DNA of 64,000 nucleotides from Strongyloides papillosus (lineage: Eukaryota; Nematoda; Chromadorea; Rhabditida; Strongyloididae), in assembly GCA_005656395.1 (NCBI GenBank), contig SRSI01000044.1, positions 62,001-126,000 on the forward strand. The letters run 5' to 3'. A program made the translations under genes and the position numbers. Shown here in pieces: positions 24,409 through 37,118 of this stretch. The notes beneath the pieces are model-generated. The model was not told where the DNA came from. It saw nothing but the letters and a program-made list of their open reading frames with translations, and did not search any database. Numbering within the stretch: position 1 is the first letter of the stretch; each line of letters starts with the position of its first letter.

Positions 24409-27400
24409 TTATGTCATAAGTTTGACGTATGAATTATAATTTGAAACATCACGTTTAAGGATTTCTCTAACAGGTCCCATGACACGTTCAAAACGAGCTC
24501 GATCAAGTTTTACACATTTTAGTGGTGACTCTGCAACAACTGTAGCAGCACGTGGACGATCTAAAAGTAAAGCAATCTCGCCAAAGTAGTCTGATGAAGA
24601 TAGGTGACCAACGGTCTCATATGGAGCATCATCAGCTCTCTTCTGTAATACACTTGCTTCACCTTCAACAATAATATAAAATTCATCTCCTGGTTGTCCT
24701 TGTTCAACAACATGTGTTCCTTTCTCAAAATCACAACGTTCCAAAGCATCTGCAACATTAGCTCTTTCCCATTTATCAAGATCTGCAAGTATCTGAACTT
24801 TAGAAAGAAACTCATCATATAATTTTCTTTTTCTCATTGTTGAACCCATAAGAATTTGCCTATAAGTTAAACGATCAATGGCAAATAATTTGACTGTATC
24901 TGATTTAGCAATAACAGTTGCAGCACGTGGAGTTCCATAGATAAGTGCTAATTCACCAAAGGACCCGCCTTCCTTGATAGAAATCATAAATTCATTATTG
25001 ACATATACATCAACTTCACCAGAGTCAATAACATAAAAATTATCTCCCTCCTCTCCCTTAAAAAAACAATATTGTAAATAATTGTTTCATAAAAGTATAT
25101 AAAACTTACTTGTTCAATGATTGTTTCACCTTTCTTTTTTTCTACAGGGAACATAGCATCAAAGATAGCTTTTTCTTCATCAGCATCAAGATGTGAAAAG
25201 AGTACATTTTTACACATAGCTGCTCGAAGTGACTCCTCTGTTTCAGGATCTTTGGGAATAACAACTCTTTTATAGTTTGCTGCTTCGTTTTCATCAGGAA
25301 CCTCAGCAGAGACACCTAATCGTCTACGATTACCTTGTGGAAGTTTTGGTGGTTCATCAATTGTATCATCATCATCAACATTTTCATGTTCATGAGTATC
25401 ACTCTGAAAAAAATTTAATTAATATTTATTGATAAAAAAAAATAATTAATTTTTTATTGGCTAAACTATTATGTCTAATTTTAATATTTCTGCAAATAAC
25501 TAATAAATTTTTTTCCTATTAAAAGAGCCATAAAATTTTAAATTAATTTTTATAATATATTATAACTTGCAGGCATTTTTTCCAATTTTCAATTATTTTT
25601 TATATGTTACTGTTTAAATTTTTATAGTATTATAGTTGTATAATAATATTTATATATCAACTAAATAAAATATATACAAATTATTAAAGAAATAAAAAGT
25701 AATAATATATTTGAATAATTTTTTTAACAATTTTTATTCAAAATTGTGAGACTTTAAAATAAGAAAGGTTTATAAAATGGAATAGGAAAATAATGGTTGA
25801 CTCAAAACATCTATTACTACACACATATCTACAATTATTTATCGTTAACAAAATGTACACACAATAAAACTATATGCTAAAAAAGCATACATACCAAAAA
25901 TTGAAAAGAATATAGGTTAGGAGCACTCTCTTAACATTCATTGTATTTTTGAAAAAATATTAACAAAGCTTAATATTTAAAATATATATATCTCACAGAT
26001 ATTTAGATATTTTATTTATTTCAAAAATAAGAATATGTGTATCAATTGAAGAAAAAGTCTCATTTTTATAAAATGCTTAATTATTTTAAATTGTTGATGG
26101 TGATAATGTTATTTGGGAATAATATAATTTTATTAAGTTTAATCATAAAATTTATTTATCTAAATTCTAATATGCATATATCCATATTACATTTTAAAGA
26201 AAGATAAATAAATTCTCGAGAAGGAGAAAATAATATGTAAAATTGTAATTGGAGCAATTTTAAAAATGGTAAATCTTTGAAATAAATTTAATTTTTTGAC
26301 TAATAATAACTGTTTATATTCAGTGATAAACAATATATATGAATGGTATCAACAAAAAAAGTTTTGGCAAAAAATATATATACCAATATTTTTTATTATA
26401 AATAATGTAAATATTTCTCTCACTGGTACAATGATGAATGTCATTCTTTACATAATTTTTATAATATTTTCATAAAAACAATTATTTTAAAAGCACACAC
26501 GGGTATTGTTCTATTAAATAATTGAGAGGTAAATATTATCACATCATAATAAGAAACATAAAATAATCGTATTAAAAGCTCGAAAATATATACTCAATAA
26601 TGCGAGAATATTTCTTTAATATAATATCACAAGGCATCTATTATAATAATGAAGGCAAAAGTTAAAATATGTTTGTTGAAGTATAAAAGAACAAAAATAG
26701 AAAAATAATGTAATTTTAATATTTTTTTACTTATTTTTTTCCAATATATTATTTTTCTTTAAATGATATGAATTGTTAAAAATTTTGTCGATAACATTTT
26801 CATACCTATATAATAATTTTTTAATATTTAAAAAGAAAATGATACAAAGTTATTATACAAGTAAAATGTAAATTTTTAAAAATTATTTTTTTGGTATTTC
26901 TTTTACTATTTGTTGTTAGAAAAATAAAAAAAATTAATTTTTACATACCACGTTACGTATCTCAGGAGCTGAAAGTTGTTCAATTTTTTTTGATTCACTC
27001 TCAGCCACCTCATTTTTCTTACTTTTCTCCTCCTTATTACGCCTTTTAGTACTATGTTTTTGACCCATTATTTTAATGTATAGGTAAAATAATTAAAAAT
27101 ACTCTCTTAATTACTAAATAATAGAAAAAAAATTTTAATAATTAAAAATGTGAGAATAATATAAACTTATAAATTTAACTCATACATGTTACACACTATT
27201 TTCAATAAAATGATAATAAAGTGTGATACAAAATATATATATAATATTTTTGAAAGTTAAAGAAATAAAATTTGGCACTTTAGTTGAAAATATTTTAAAG
27301 AAACTTTAAAGTAGATATAAACATTTTTAAAAAAATAACATGATAAAAGGATGAAACAATAAAATATGTTAAATCATAAAATTTTATTGATAATGTATTG

Positions 27401-29197
27401 GACAAAAAATGATATTTATCAATCTTTTTTATAGTTAAGATTACTGATAAAAAAATGAACTTATAAAATGAATTACTTTTTCCTTAACAAATAAATATAA
27501 TAATACTTCTAATTGTTATATAAATATGATAATAATATTTCATGAGATAAATAAAATGATAAAATTAACTATCTTTTACTTAAAAATATCAAAAGAAATT
27601 CTTATTGTAATATGGGTTTTCAGCATCTGTATACATGTGTAATATAAATGTATTTATATATCATCTCAATACATTTTTGGGTTCTGCATTATGCATGTAT
27701 CAATAATACGAAATGTTGAGTATCTTTGTTTTACTATTTACATAGATGTTACTTGCTTTTATCAATATATACTATTAAAGTATTCATATATAGTATGACT
27801 AAAAATGAATGAAAAGCTTGGTTACAATTCTATTAAAAAGCATTATTTAAGAATCTACAAATTTTAACTAAAAATCATACACAAGGAAAAATATAAATTT
27901 GATGAACATAAATGATACATATGCATATAAATATATTTGATTAGAAAATAAAACGAATAATTTAAATTCATTTAATTAACCATTATTATATTAATTGACA
28001 ATTGATATAGGAAATGAAAAGCGTTTATGTACATGATCTTATAATTTAAATGAAGGTTAGTATTTTGTTGTTAAAATATGTAAAAGTATTAAGATAAATA
28101 TATAAAATTATAAAACTCAGAAAGGAAAAATTTTTTTTATCAACTACTATAGATAACAAAAATGTCACATTTTATTATACTTTTATAACTATACAAGTTT
28201 TTAAATAATATAAAATTATAAAAATTATTATTAAAACAAAAGTGGTTCTAATTTATTTTTTAAAATAATACATTTTTTCTTTATATAATACGATATCAAA
28301 CTAAAAAAGCTAATAAAACAAGAAAATAATAGCTATTTTTACGAGAAAGGGAAGATTTTTTCTATTATGATTGGAAATGAGTGAGAGAGATAAATTGATG
28401 AAAAGAGCAAACAATTAAATATAAATGTAAGAAATAATTTTTATATACTTAACAAAATATGTATATAAATATCTTTTGATCATTAGTTTAATTTAGACAT
28501 TTTTAATTGTTATATGGATAAGCTCTTATATACTATTTCCCCTAACCACTTTGCACTGTGTGTCTCTTCTCCTATATCATCTGTTTGGAATTTTTCATTT
28601 TAAACAAAAGCTAATTTATAATGTTCAATAATACACATTTGTCATTGTACTACTATCTTTTAAGAAAAATACACTTTTTTTCTTTTTTTATCACTCTCCA
28701 TCAAAAAATACTTCCAATATTTTTGGGGTTAAGTTGCTTTTTCTTATTACATATACTTTTATGTACCATTTTTATATTTTTTGGAGGAAAAAAATAAGAT
28801 ATTAAATTTATTTTTACTTAAATATTAAAATTAAATTTATTACATCTGTTTATATCGGAAACATTCCAATAATCTTAGGCAGTTAATATCAGAAATATTT
28901 AAAATAGAAAGATAAGTAAAAAAAATAACATTTGACGTAATATTTCAGAGGCCAATAAATTATTGGTAGCATAAATTTATTTCCTTATTATATTAACATA
29001 AAAAAACTAACCTGAGATCTATGCTCATTCAATTTATCAAAATGTTCTTTGAGGAATAAAATGGGATTTTCAGGTTTATGAATACATAGTGATACAATGG
29101 CTTCTTTTACAAGTTGTTGAATATTATGTCGTTGAACATAAAGCTGGCATTGAGCTAATTGAGCCTCTTCACTGCAGTTGTCACCCCCAGAAGACAT
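24409..29197 (-). CDS. kin-2: cAMP-dependent protein kinase type I regulatory subunit
   Basis: The canonical form uses minus-strand exons 29197-29012, 25403-25110 and 25056-24409, all in phase 0, giving 375 residues. It binds and inhibits the PKA catalytic subunit until cAMP binds. Exon 1 carries the RI dimerization/docking domain, with both interchain-disulfide cysteines in place ([20 protein letters not shown] and VSLCIHKP). Exon 2 holds the pseudosubstrate RRRLGVSAE, with Gly at the phospho-acceptor position, then KNVLFSHLD and FDAMFPV. Exon 3 completes two cyclic-nucleotide-binding domains with intact phosphate-binding cassettes [15 protein letters not shown] and [17 protein letters not shown]. 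Length and order match RI subunits. An acceptor-like TTTTTTAG at 29203-29204, 5 bases before the ATG, suggests trans-splicing. The first two introns are long for this genome and hold an alternative first exon (26949-27068), listed separately. Confidence 0.95.
26949..27068 (-). CDS. kin-2: Alternative first exon of the PKA regulatory subunit (myristoylation-type N-terminus)
   Basis: On the minus strand an ATG at 27068 opens a 40-codon exon, [20 protein letters not shown] and on to ...PEIRNV. It ends at a strong donor (GTATGT at 26948) in phase 0, exactly the phase needed to join exon 25403-25110. Joined this way it gives a 353-residue subunit lacking the dimerization/docking domain but keeping the pseudosubstrate and both cAMP-binding domains. 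The start MGxxxS fits the N-myristoylation consensus (Gly2, Ser6) and is followed by a basic cluster, which together would favour membrane binding. I see no good acceptor just upstream, so it reads as a true first exon with its own promoter rather than an internal exon. Expression is inferred, not shown. Confidence 0.7.
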
Positions 29198-32072
29198 GCT
29201 TTCTAAAAAATCATCAACTTTATTTAATATTATAATAATACAAATGTTTAAGAGATATATAAATTATCATTTCACGATTAATTGACATCATTTTCATGTA
29301 TTAGCAAATAGTTATTAACTCTTATTTAACCTATTAATTCTTTTTTACAATATAAAAAAATATCATTAATTAAAATGTAAATAACAAAATTATTAGTGCA
29401 AATATAATATTTGTGTTTAATTAGTGTTATAATATTAACGATTTATAACACATAAAATTATCATTTTTATAAAAAAGGTAAAATTGATTGGAAGAAAATA
29501 TTTTTAACCTTGCAAATAATGATTTCTGAAATATAAACACATTATAAAATTCAGTAAATAAAAATTTTGTTTTTTAGGATATTTAAAAACATTATTAAAA
29601 CAAATGATAATAATTGTTAACGATTGTAATAATAATAAAATGCCATATATATTTGTTATAAATACATGAGTATCAACCCCGTCATCATAACCATACAAGT
29701 ATATCGTGGTAGTAAAGTTTCTACGCCTATATTGTCCTTCATAGAGTCTCTTTAACTGCAACAACACATCGTTATCATTAAGTACTACAATATATACAAG
29801 ACTTATACTAAGAGAGAGGGTTATATATATGTTTGTATTTAAAAAAAGAATTTTTTTTAACAAAATTATGTTTTAGAGATAGTGATATTTGGAATTGAAA
29901 ATTTGACGTACCACAAAAAGAGTGTACGTGAAAAATAGTGTAATATTTGTAAAGTTTATTATGTTAAAAGGGAAAAAATGAAGAGACAATATTTATATAT
30001 AAAAAAGTATATTCGATGACACAGTATATATATATGAGAAATGTGACAAAATCTCATACAATTTCTCTTCGAAAATACTGCATGTTTTTATGTGTTTAAC
30101 CCGTGAATATAAAATAATTATAGAAAAGATATTTGTTAATTTCTATGTATCTCCTTGTTATTTTGTTAGAAAATTAAAAACTAAAAGTAACTATCATGGC
30201 ACTTTTAAATGTGTAAATATTTACACATGACTCATGTGAATATTATATATTTATGTGATAGGAAGCATTTGGGTTATTTATAAAAAATTCATTATTTATC
30301 AATGGAAATTAAAAGATTTCAAATATATATAGATATTTAAGCAATGTTATTTTTAAATTATAAAAAAAAGAACAGATGTAGTAAATATTAGTAAAATTTG
30401 AAATAATAAAAGATATAATAATGATCAGAATGAAAATAATGATATTAAATGATTTACCTTCGTTTATTAAGAAACAATATTATAATTTAAATGTGAGATT
30501 TTTAGAATGTAATGGAATATATTTATTAAAAATATATACAACATGTAATCAGTACCTTTGTAATATTATAACTAATAACATTTCAATAAAACAAACTCAT
30601 TGATATGTCGTATATACCATTATAAGCTTATGCTAATAATATTATTTGTAATAATATTTACAAATAATTTATTCAAGTTTAGTTTATTAAAACTATACAA
30701 TAAAGGTAAAAAAGAAGTCAAAGAAATTTTGGTTTTTATTTTTCCAATTTTATTACAAAATATTCTCATATTTAATTATCTTTTTATATACTTTTTTGAT
30801 TTAATGTAGAATATAATTTATTAGTTTAGTGCAGAAAAGTAAAAACATAAAATAGGTTTTCGTATGGATGTTATTGAAAAAAATTAACAAATTTATTTTT
30901 ATATAAAAATATATTTCTATATACATGATATCAACTCATTAAACGGTAATAAAAAATAAAAAAATACTTTTATTAAATAATATGGATACTTTACCAAATA
31001 AATTTTATCACTACATCTCAAAAATTAAGAATGACGAAGTAAATTAATTTTTGGTTAGGAAAAAAAATGTCTTAGTATCAAAGTACACTTATATATTCTT
31101 TATAAAACGATTTCTCCATCAACAATCATAATGCAAAAGAAAATATTTTATAACAATATTATGTAATTTATTTTAACATTGTTTTTGATTTATAAAAAAG
31201 TAGTGGTAATATTATGAGTTAAAGCATTGATAATATAAAGAAAATAGCCATAGCAACTTTACATTAGTATAAAAAAGATGCTATTTTAAATACATAGTGA
31301 AAGTCTTGTCGTATAATAGATGAAATATATAAAATGTGGACGTGTACGGATTCTCGTTACTTTTCATAGTACCGCAGCGACGAAATCAGGCAAAAGCGGT
31401 TATATTATTACATAGACATTGAAAACACATAAAAATAGTGAGAGAAATGTAGTATTGAAAGGAGGAAATAATGAGAAAGGAGTATAGAGAGTTAAGGCAG
31501 TAAGAAGAATGATGGCGAAAAATAAATATATATTCTCTCTGTCTAAGCTAACTTATTTATTTATGAGCTGACCGTATGAGGATCTATGTTATAATAAATA
31601 AAGTTTAGAGAACAAAGTCATATAACTCTAAAGCAATGAGTTGATAACGAAAAAAAATGTGATGATAAGGATAACAGTTTTGAAAAATTTATACTCTAAT
31701 AAACTTTTAAATATATATCTATATAGATAGAAAAAGATAATAAAATTTACATTTTAAATTTAGGTACCGCTAAATATTGCTATTTTTTACTAGCTTAGAA
31801 AAAAAATTCTTTTCCTAACTTAAGAAAGAATATTCATTTAAATGTTTTGAGAAAAGAAGAAATTCTTTATACTTTCTTATAAATTTTATCTAATATAACT
31901 TTTACATTAAAAGCAGTTTGACTAAGTTAATTTGAAAGACTTATAGACAAAAATATTTAAAATTGAAAGGCATATTTTTTGAACTACTTCAAAACTAAAA
32001 GTGGTACATAAATTTTATATTTTTATATTATTAAAAAAAAATGGGCATATCTATTTTTGGATCTGTATCAAG

Positions 32073-32092
32073 ATATATATATATATATATAT
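32073..32092. repeat. (AT)10 microsatellite
   Basis: An uninterrupted alternating AT tract of 20 bases in the spacer between kin-2 and the amidase gene. It may vary in length between isolates. Confidence 0.9.
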
Positions 32093-34089
32093 GCATACAT
32101 TTTATGGCATAATTTACAAAATATATTAATATGATTTATTGATATAAAAGAATTCTTTTTAATTTTTTTAATAAATGCTATAACAACATGTACATGTATA
32201 TATATTTTGAATAAAATGAAATTATGTATTCGTGACATATATAGAGCCATTGAAATTGATATGTTTAAATTAGTATATTTTCTAGTAAAACTATTTAATA
32301 CTGAAATATTTTTAATAATAAAATTATGAGAAATAATGAAAAGATTAAGTTTTAAGAAAAAGATTTTAAAAATACATTAATATTAATTTACAATTCATTT
32401 TCATGTACAAATAGAATTAATAAAATCATTTTAATATTAAAAGAAATCATCAAAAATCAACTAATGAAGATTTTGAAATTTTTGTATTATACTTTAAATG
32501 TATAAAAACTTATGAAAAATTGAAATTTATTCAATAAACAACCGTTTTTATACCCCTCGTTTCTTTTTATAAAATGGATTTGTTAGATATTAAAAGTTAA
32601 GAATTTTTAAAGAAGTAAAATAACTTAAAATATAAAAATTTTTAGAATGAAATTTATAAAAAGTAATAATTTTTCTTTTCCATCCACCAAATGAATAATA
32701 TTACATTTTTACAACTTATCTTTTAGATATCAATTGATAAAAGAGTTTCATAGATAGTAACTATACTAATTTTACTATTACTATCATTATTAAAACATAA
32801 TAATAAGTTAAAATGCAAATAAACACATATATTAGCATTTGAAGTGGATTGAGAAATTAAACTTCTTAATATTCCTCAAAAATATGTTTTTTTATCTTAA
32901 ACATCATAAAATATTTATTAATATGAAGATAAAATATAAAAACGTGTATAAATCTCTTGATGACGTCATATTTTTTACATATTAATGTATGAATTAAATT
33001 TTAACAAAAATTTTATATTAAATATCTTATGACATTGACATTTGAAGTGAAATGTAAAAAAATTATTTTCTACCATAATTTTAGAGAATTTATTCTAATA
33101 TTAAAATTCATTATACATTTTTTTGCTTCAATTATCATATTTTGTATATTTATGTTCAATTAAAGATAATATATTTACTTTCAAAAAGAATAATACATTC
33201 ATGGTCATATAAATTTTAATATCAAGGTAAATAAAATTTTAAAATAATATCTTTTCATGATGATAATTAAAAAAAATTATGTTTTTGTCAATGAAAATAA
33301 TGGATTATATTTTTGAAATGTAGAAAGTATAAATAAAAAATTTTTTAATATAAAAATACTTATATTTAACTCATAAGTTATCAGTTGAAATAAAAAATAT
33401 ATATTTATGTATTTTACAATGTTATTTTTTATAAATAAAATATATATATCATTTTACCATTAAAAAGGAATTGAAAAAAGCTACTTTTTTGTATAAAAGG
33501 GAAAAGATAGATGGAAAATTCTTTAATTGTTAACATGATAACAACATTTTTATTGTTAAATTTAAATTGTCAATATTTACATTCATTTTATTGCATATCT
33601 CAATCAATTATGTATTTATTTTTTCAATTTCTTTATATTAAAAAAAAAACTTTCTACATAATGGTCGAAATGTGTATATTTATGTTAAAATTATTAAAAC
33701 TCGGAAGTATGCTGCTTTTTTATGTATTTCAAACACTCATTTAGTAGTCCTTTTATGTTTTTTATAACTTTTACAAGCAGTATTCATAGTCAGCCTTTTC
33801 TATCTTTATTTATTACTTAAAAAAATAACTGTTAAGAAATCTCACCTAATTATATTGTTTGCTTGAATATAGATGTCTGTTTAGAAATGCTTTTTTTAAT
33901 TTGTTTACATGTATAAATATGGGTATAAGAGTGTACTTCATCTTGGTGTCCAAATTGAATCTTATCATTATCATCAATCCGATTTTATCACCTTCAATTT
34001 AAAAGTTTTTATTATGAGCAGATGAAATTAACCCAAAAGTAATTTTTAGTCACTTTATTATATGTAATAGAATTTAAACACATTTTCCT

Positions 34090-34450
34090 GAAACGGGAGG
34101 AAATACCAAGCTTATTTGTTATCATAAGTAAAAATATGATAACTTAAATAAAAAATAATTCAACATAGTAAGAATAATTAATTTTTGAACAGAATTGTTG
34201 TATATTATTAAAAGTGACCTCTGATACGATAATCGTAGATTGTCTGTTTGTCATTTTAATTATGCTGAAGAACAAGGCAGTTTTACTAATCTGGAAAACT
34301 TAAAATCTACGATATTACATTTTAAGATCCAAAAGACCGTGGTTTATTTTTAAATGCAATCAATACAAACAGATAAATTCATTTTTTTTCCAAAATTATT
34401 TAAATTTCAACAAGAATTTTCATTTAAGCAACCTAGAAGTTTATGTTAAT
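34090..34450 (+). repeat. Possible diverged copy C of the dispersed repeat
   Basis: Two separated blocks resemble copy A in order and orientation. GAATTGTTGTATATTATTAA through GTGACCTCTGATACGATAAT parallels the core of copy A. TTTAAGATCCAAAAGACCGT then GGTTTATTTTTAAATGCAAT parallels copy A's TAAGATTCTAGAAACCGTAG TTTATCCACAAACG. The match is weaker than A against B, and the left boundary is a guess. Confidence 0.35.
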
Positions 34451-35271
34451 AATTTATATCCCATATTATTATAATAATTTTGCACCATAAAAATTAATAA
34501 TATACAATTTTATATATTTATTAATATTTTAAGTGAATTATTTTATGTTTAATGAAATTTATATTGTAATTTGTGTTTTTATAGTAAACGAATTAAAATT
34601 AATTACATTCTCAGGAAGTTTAAAATTATTGGACTCTCACATAAAACAGGTTGCTATTATAAATATATTTCGGAATTAAAAATAAGTAAACACAGTAAAG
34701 TGTATTTTAACCAAATAATTGTTTTGTAATAAAATTGTGCTACTTCACGTTAATTTGTGTTGTAAATGAAATTTATGTAGAGTGTGGAAGGAAAAGGACA
34801 AAATTACACATATCATATTCATAATTTTTTATCTAAAAATATGTAATATATGCACAAAATTTTTTTCTTATAATCAAAAATGATAATTATTATCTTATTA
34901 ACCTAGATGGTGTAGTAAAATCTACAATACATGCCGATAAATATTTATTTTTGCATTTTCACCATTACTGAGACATTTTTAATTATTAAATTTATGAAGA
35001 TATATCTATCATTTAAATGCATATATTAATCAATGATTTTTTTACAATCCTTACAAATTATAGTTATTTGCGTGATTAAGGTTTAAAAAAAACATCGATA
35101 CAATGGTGACCTTCGATATTGTTATTATAAACATCATCAATTGCACAATAACTCTTAGTTACGTGGAATATTGTTTATATCTGTAGGAGTAATCATCAAT
35201 ACCAATTACTTTTCTTTGTCTTCATTTTTCTTCTACTAATTTGACTTAATATTTTAACATTTCAGGAAAAT

Positions 35272-36972
35272 ATGGCCCAAAAGCAGTTGTCCCTAGCTAA
35301 AGAGCGTGTTACATTGAGAATTAATGAGTTCAATACTAAATTTGATGAATTCACGAATAAACGGTAAGTTTGAAAAAAGTGCATTAAAATATTTAATTTT
35401 GTTAAAAGTAAATGCCAAAATGAGTTAATGGAGGAGATTTTATCCAAAAAATTAGAGGAATTAATTGAGTGTCAATCTAAGGCGGAAGTACGCTACACGG
35501 CTACTGATCTTCTTATCACTTTTGTTAATAAATCAAGGGCTGTTACTAGTGAATTTAACTGTATTCAGTACTTTTTTGTTGAAGCACTCAAAAGAGCTGA
35601 GGAACTTGATAATCTTTCAAATGATGAGAAAGACAAACTTCCTCTTTTTGGTTTACCATTCTCCGTTAAAGGAAATTTCTTCATGCCTGGATATCCATGT
35701 GATTGTGGTTTGACTAAAAAGTACGATGAGATTGAAACTAAAAAAAATACTATTGTTGAGCATTTAGAAACATTAGGTGGTAATCCATTTTGTTATACAA
35801 CTGTACCTCAAGCACTTATTAGCCTTTGTTGTTCAAGTCCATTGTATGGTGTTACAAAGAATCCTTATAACAAAGAATGTACTCCTGGAGGTTCATCAGG
35901 TGGAGAAGCGTGTCTCGTAGCTACTGGTGGTACACCATTTGGTATAGGATCAGATCTTGCTGGAAGTTTAAGAATTCCAGCTGCAATGTGTGGTATTAGC
36001 ACAGTAAAACCATGTAAAGAAACGTTATTTGCCCTCCACTCTGAAAAAGGACTAGGTGGATTATCATGTTTAGCTTTATGTTTTGGATTCTTTACAAAAC
36101 ATGCCTATCAACAAGAACTCCTTTGGAAGATATTCTTTAGAGATGATAGTTATTGTAAAAAAGTACCGTTAAATATTCCTGGAGGAATTAAATTTGACAA
36201 ATTTGTTAAGCCGAAAAAAATTGCTTACTTTAAAACTACAGGTTTTATAGATACTGTACCATCAAATCGTCGTGCAGTCGATAATGTCTTGGAAGTATTA
36301 AAAAATGATGGATGTCAAGTTGTTGAATTTAAATTACCGGATGGTGTTGAACTCGCTAAAATGGTATTTGATTTAATTCTCTCTGACAATGGTGATTGGT
36401 TATGTAAATCATATCAAGGAGAAGTTGTTGATGAATTTATAAAACCATTTTATAGAGCCGTTTTAATTCCACAATTCATAAAAACTCTTAGCAGTTATAT
36501 AACTCATTGGATTAGTCCTCAAATAAGTGTAATGTCATCAGTAGGAATTTCTGATACCATATCACTTCGTGAAGTTCATAACAAAGTTGAAAGAATGAGA
36601 CAAGATTTTATTTCACAATTTCAGGATGAAGGATTTGATTTTATCATATGTCCAACATTCCCAATCCCTGGTGTACCATACAAAAATATTGCATATTTAG
36701 GAGCAACAGCATTAGATACAGCATTATGGAATGCTCTTGATTTCCCAGCAGGTATTATAACAACTGATAAAGTAAACAATGAAGATATTATAAAACTTGA
36801 TGAGGAATATAAAAATGTTGGATGGAATCTTTTATTAAAAAATGTTTATGATGGATGTAAAACAAGTCTTGGTATGCCAATAGGAGTTCAAGTCGTTACA
36901 TTACCATACCAAGAAGGAAAACTCATACAATTCATGAGTTATATTGAAAATTTAATGTTAAATAAAGATTAA
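35272..36972 (+). CDS. FAAH-type fatty-acid amide hydrolase (amidase signature family)
   Basis: Exons are 35272-35363 and 35409-36972, giving 551 residues. TTTCAG ending at 35265, 6 bases before the ATG, is a good trans-splice acceptor and supports this start. The amidase Ser-cisSer-Lys triad is complete: Lys at about 118 in LPFSVKGNFF, cis-Ser at about 193 in CTPGGSSGGE, and nucleophile Ser at about 217 in GIGSDLAGSLRIPAAMCG. FAAH enzymes hydrolyse fatty-acid amides such as anandamide; the C. elegans paralogues act on N-acylethanolamines. The usual GSDIGGS reads GSDLAGS here, a conservative change in the oxyanion loop. There is no N-terminal transmembrane helix, only a Lys/Glu-rich helix-like leader, so membrane contact would be peripheral. 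The gene converges on the CUX-like gene, with only 146 bases between stops. Which FAAH paralogue it is cannot be decided here. Confidence 0.9.
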
Positions 36973-37118
36973 AAAGAAAACTACTACTTAATTTTATATT
37001 ACAAATACAAATTTAATTGATAAGAGTATCATTAATTATATATAATTTAAAGTTTATTGAATGTTAATCTTAGTTTGTTAAATACCGCATAAATAAAAGG
37101 TTGATTATTGATTAGAAT

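Larger units (their letters stand above)
29198..35271. other. Long spacer between kin-2 and the FAAH-type amidase
   Basis: No gene can be supported with confidence. Points of note are a 119-codon open minus-strand stretch at 29504-29863 with no ATG near its start, a G/C-richer patch at about 31320-31560, an (AT)n tract at 32073-32092, and a diverged possible third copy of the dispersed repeat at about 34090-34450. Short plus-strand ORFs at 30421-30603, 30600-30809 and 33511-33744 look like chance AT-rich frames. Confidence 0.4.

Noticed and set aside
30421..30809. Two overlapping short plus-strand ORFs of 60 and 69 codons
   Set aside because: Amino-acid content is what random AT-rich DNA yields (I, N, K, L, Y, F). 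There is no splice context and no motif.
33511..33744. 77-codon plus-strand ORF beginning MENSLIVNMI
   Set aside because: It is uniformly hydrophobic and AT-driven, with no neighbouring exon and no conserved-looking segment.
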